Assembly (NCBI RefSeq): GCF_003591035.1
Contig: NZ_QYUO01000003.1
Location: 62,001-126,000 of the forward strand
Reading direction: 5' to 3'
DNA: 64,000 nt
DNA from: Noviherbaspirillum saxi
GTDB taxonomy: Bacteria > Pseudomonadota > Gammaproteobacteria > Burkholderiales > Burkholderiaceae_D
Numbering within the stretch: the first letter of the stretch is position 1; every line of letters starts with the position of its first letter. This document shows positions 62,540-64,000 of this stretch, piece after piece. The position numbers and the translations under genes are program-made. The notes beneath the pieces were generated by a model, which saw only the letters and a program-made list of their open reading frames with translations, was not told the origin of the DNA and did not search any database.

Positions 62540-63742
62540 ATGAACCTGAAGTACGGTAAAGAGGATGAGGCGTTTCGCGAGGAGGTAAGAGCCTTCTTGC
62601 GCGACAAGCTGCCACATGACGTGGCTCGGCGTACGAAAACCGGGATGCATCCTCCCAACGAGGATGACCGGCGCTGGTGGAACCGGGTTCTGTTCGAGAA
62701 GGGCTGGTCGGCGCCGCTATGGCCCAAGGAGTATGGCGGTCCGGGCTGGACGCATCTGCAGGCGCATATCTTTGAATACGAATGCCGGATGGCTGGTGCG
62801 CCGGAACTGCGCTGGCAGGGTCTGCGCCTGATCGGACCGGTACTCTATACCTTCGGCACGCCGGAACAAAAAGCGCGCTACCTGCCTGCGATCCTGAAGG
62901 GCGACGAAATGTGGGCGCAAGGATTTTCCGAGCCCGGAGCCGGATCCGATCTCGCATCGCTGAAAACCAGTGCGGTGCTCGACGGCGATCACTACGTCAT
63001 CAACGGGCAAAAATTGTGGACCACGGAAGGCCATTATTCCGAACAGGGATTCTTTCTGGTGCGAACCGACAATACAGGAAAGTCACAACGCGGTATTTCC
63101 ATGATTGTGTTCCCGATGGATACGCCGGGTGTCACCGTACGCCAGATCCCGATGATCAACGGCGAAGGCTCGACCTGCGAGGTCTTTCTCGATAACGTCC
63201 GCGTTCCGCGTGAAAACCTGATTGGCGCAGTAAATGCCGGCTGGGATCAGGCCAAGTTTCTGCTCTCGAATGAACGCACATCGAGCGCGGAAATCTACAA
63301 GGCCTTCAGCGATCTCGCGCGCATCCGCCATATCGCCGAACACGAACTCAAGAATGGCAGGCCGATCATTCAGGATCCGGTATTCGCACGCAAGCTGGCG
63401 GAGCTGGAAATCGATGTCAATGCACTGGAGTGGTCGGTATTGCGCGTGCTGTGCGAGGCGCCGAGCAATTATCCGATCGCCGCCAACGCTTCCGTGCTGA
63501 AGGTGCGTGGATCGGAGCTGCAGCAGCGCCTGACCGAACTTGCCGTCGAAGCGCTTGGACAGCGCAGCCTGCGCATGTATCGGCGTGACGAAGCCTATGC
63601 GCCGCCTGCCGTCAATCCGCTCTGGCCCGACTATACGCCGGGCGTCGCCACCGACCTCTTGTACTTGCGCGCCTGCACCATCTTTGGCGGCGCGAAGGAA
63701 GTACAAAAGAACATTATCGCCAAACTCGCATTCGGACTATAA
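62540..63742 (+). CDS. Acyl-CoA dehydrogenase, large-type subunit
   Basis: A 400-residue acyl-CoA dehydrogenase. LWPKEYGGPGWTH, GFSEPGAGSDLASL and the C-terminal IFGGAKEVQKNIIAKLAFGL (GGAKE where GGxNE is usual) mark it as the large type. The start at 62540 follows AAGGAAAATTG. It lies two bases before the small-type gene at 63745, again forming a small/large pair. It probably acts with the reductase at 60476 on a common acyl-CoA. Confidence 0.88.
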   Translation: MNLKYGKEDEAFREEVRAFLRDKLPHDVARRTKTGMHPPNEDDRRWWNRVLFEKGWSAPLWPKEYGGPGWTHLQAHIFEYECRMAGAPELRWQGLRLIGPVLYTFGTPEQKARYLPAILKGDEMWAQGFSEPGAGSDLASLKTSAVLDGDHYVINGQKLWTTEGHYSEQGFFLVRTDNTGKSQRGISMIVFPMDTPGVTVRQIPMINGEGSTCEVFLDNVRVPRENLIGAVNAGWDQAKFLLSNERTSSAEIYKAFSDLARIRHIAEHELKNGRPIIQDPVFARKLAELEIDVNALEWSVLRVLCEAPSNYPIAANASVLKVRGSELQQRLTELAVEALGQRSLRMYRRDEAYAPPAVNPLWPDYTPGVATDLLYLRACTIFGGAKEVQKNIIAKLAFGL

Positions 63743-63744
63743 GC

Positions 63745-64000
63745 ATGGACTTTAATCTTTCAGATGAACAAAGGATGCTGGTCGACGGCGCGCAGCGTTA
63801 TATCCGCGAACGTTACAGTCTTGACGCAAAACGTGCGGCCGCCAAGACCGAGGAAGGTTTCTCCCGCGAACATTGGGAAAAATTTGCCGAACTCGGCTGG
63901 TTGGCCATGGGCATACCCGAAGACTGCGGTGGCATGGGCGGTAGCCCGGTCGATATTGCCTTGCTGATGGAACAACTCGGTGCTGGCCTCGTGGCCGAGC
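63745..64000 (+). CDS. Acyl-CoA dehydrogenase (partial, runs off the right edge)
   Basis: The ATG at 63745 starts two bases after the stop of the previous gene. The visible 85 residues (MDFNLSDEQRMLVDG..., FAELGWLAMGIPEDCGGMGGSPVDIALLMEQLG) are the acyl-CoA dehydrogenase N-terminal domain. The length and position match a small-type partner of the gene at 62540, but the C-terminal half is not in the window. Confidence 0.85.
   Translation, partial: MDFNLSDEQRMLVDGAQRYIRERYSLDAKRAAAKTEEGFSREHWEKFAELGWLAMGIPEDCGGMGGSPVDIALLMEQLGAGLVAE

Noticed and set aside
1..64000. Mobile elements, CRISPR arrays, tRNA or rRNA genes
   Set aside because: No transposase or integrase sequence, regularly spaced repeats, or cloverleaf/rRNA sequence was seen in reading the window.

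Overview
The window looks like a catabolic island of a beta-proteobacterium (Burkholderiales/Oxalobacteraceae type). The evidence is high GC, AAGGAG-type ribosome sites, closely packed operons with ATGA overlaps, and protein families typical of that group; the taxon is an inference. About 57 genes are present and nearly all belong to CoA-dependent oxidation of a hydrophobic carbon source. There are ten acyl-CoA dehydrogenases (one a tandem fusion cut by the left edge, one cut by the right edge), four enoyl-CoA hydratase-family proteins, a MaoC hydratase, seven short-chain dehydrogenases, two acyl-CoA synthetases, one true thiolase, one thiolase-like protein without its cysteines, a fused two-domain CoA-transferase, a KshA-type Rieske oxygenase and two Old Yellow Enzyme-family reductases. 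No rRNA, tRNA, insertion sequence, phage gene or CRISPR array was seen.

Layout. 1-1469 (-): fused acyl-CoA dehydrogenase. 1712-9151 (+): SDR, hydrolase, PaaG-like protein, MaoC, CoA ligase, small Dabb protein, SDR, zinc dehydrogenase. 9257-15790 (-): thiolase-like protein, crotonase, aldo/keto reductase, fused CoA-transferase, epoxide hydrolase. 15972-20211 (+): hydrolase, flavin oxidoreductase, Rieske oxygenase, DapB-like dehydrogenase. 20227-24980: an acyl-CoA dehydrogenase plus kinase-fold protein resembling the LvaC/LvaA and ACAD10/11 pair, two SDRs and a MarR regulator. 25066-29138: thiolase, CoA ligase, hydrolase. 29154-38926: dehydrogenase pair, MFS transporter, rubredoxin and its reductase, and a putative di-iron protein. 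39207: TetR. 39946-46869 (-): DUF1302, DUF1329, YCF48-like and RND envelope cassette. 47939-49755 (+): GldA-type dehydrogenase and DUF2889. 49809-52461: MFS and a second TetR. 52557-57704 (-): four acyl-CoA dehydrogenases and a DUF35 protein. 57841-64000: two SDRs and a crotonase, then a large flavin reductase and another dehydrogenase pair.

The main finding is regulatory. A 19-bp inverted repeat, consensus AACTGAC-N5-GTCAGTT, occurs about twelve times, always in a promoter gap and mostly between divergent operons. It lies in front of nearly every operon here, including those of both TetR genes, so the window reads as one regulon. A second, unrelated palindrome (TTGACAG-N4-CTGTCAA type) lies before the MarR gene and between the LvaC-like dehydrogenase and an SDR, which suggests a separately controlled sub-module.

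The substrate is not proven. Paired small/large acyl-CoA dehydrogenases, a fused FadE34-like enzyme, a KshA-type Rieske oxygenase, an Ltp2-like thiolase homologue and the DUF1302/DUF1329/RND cassette together point to a polycyclic, steroid- or terpenoid-like compound. Hallmark ring-cleavage genes (KstD, extradiol dioxygenase) are absent from the window. Functions below are family assignments from sequence reading; no database search was run.
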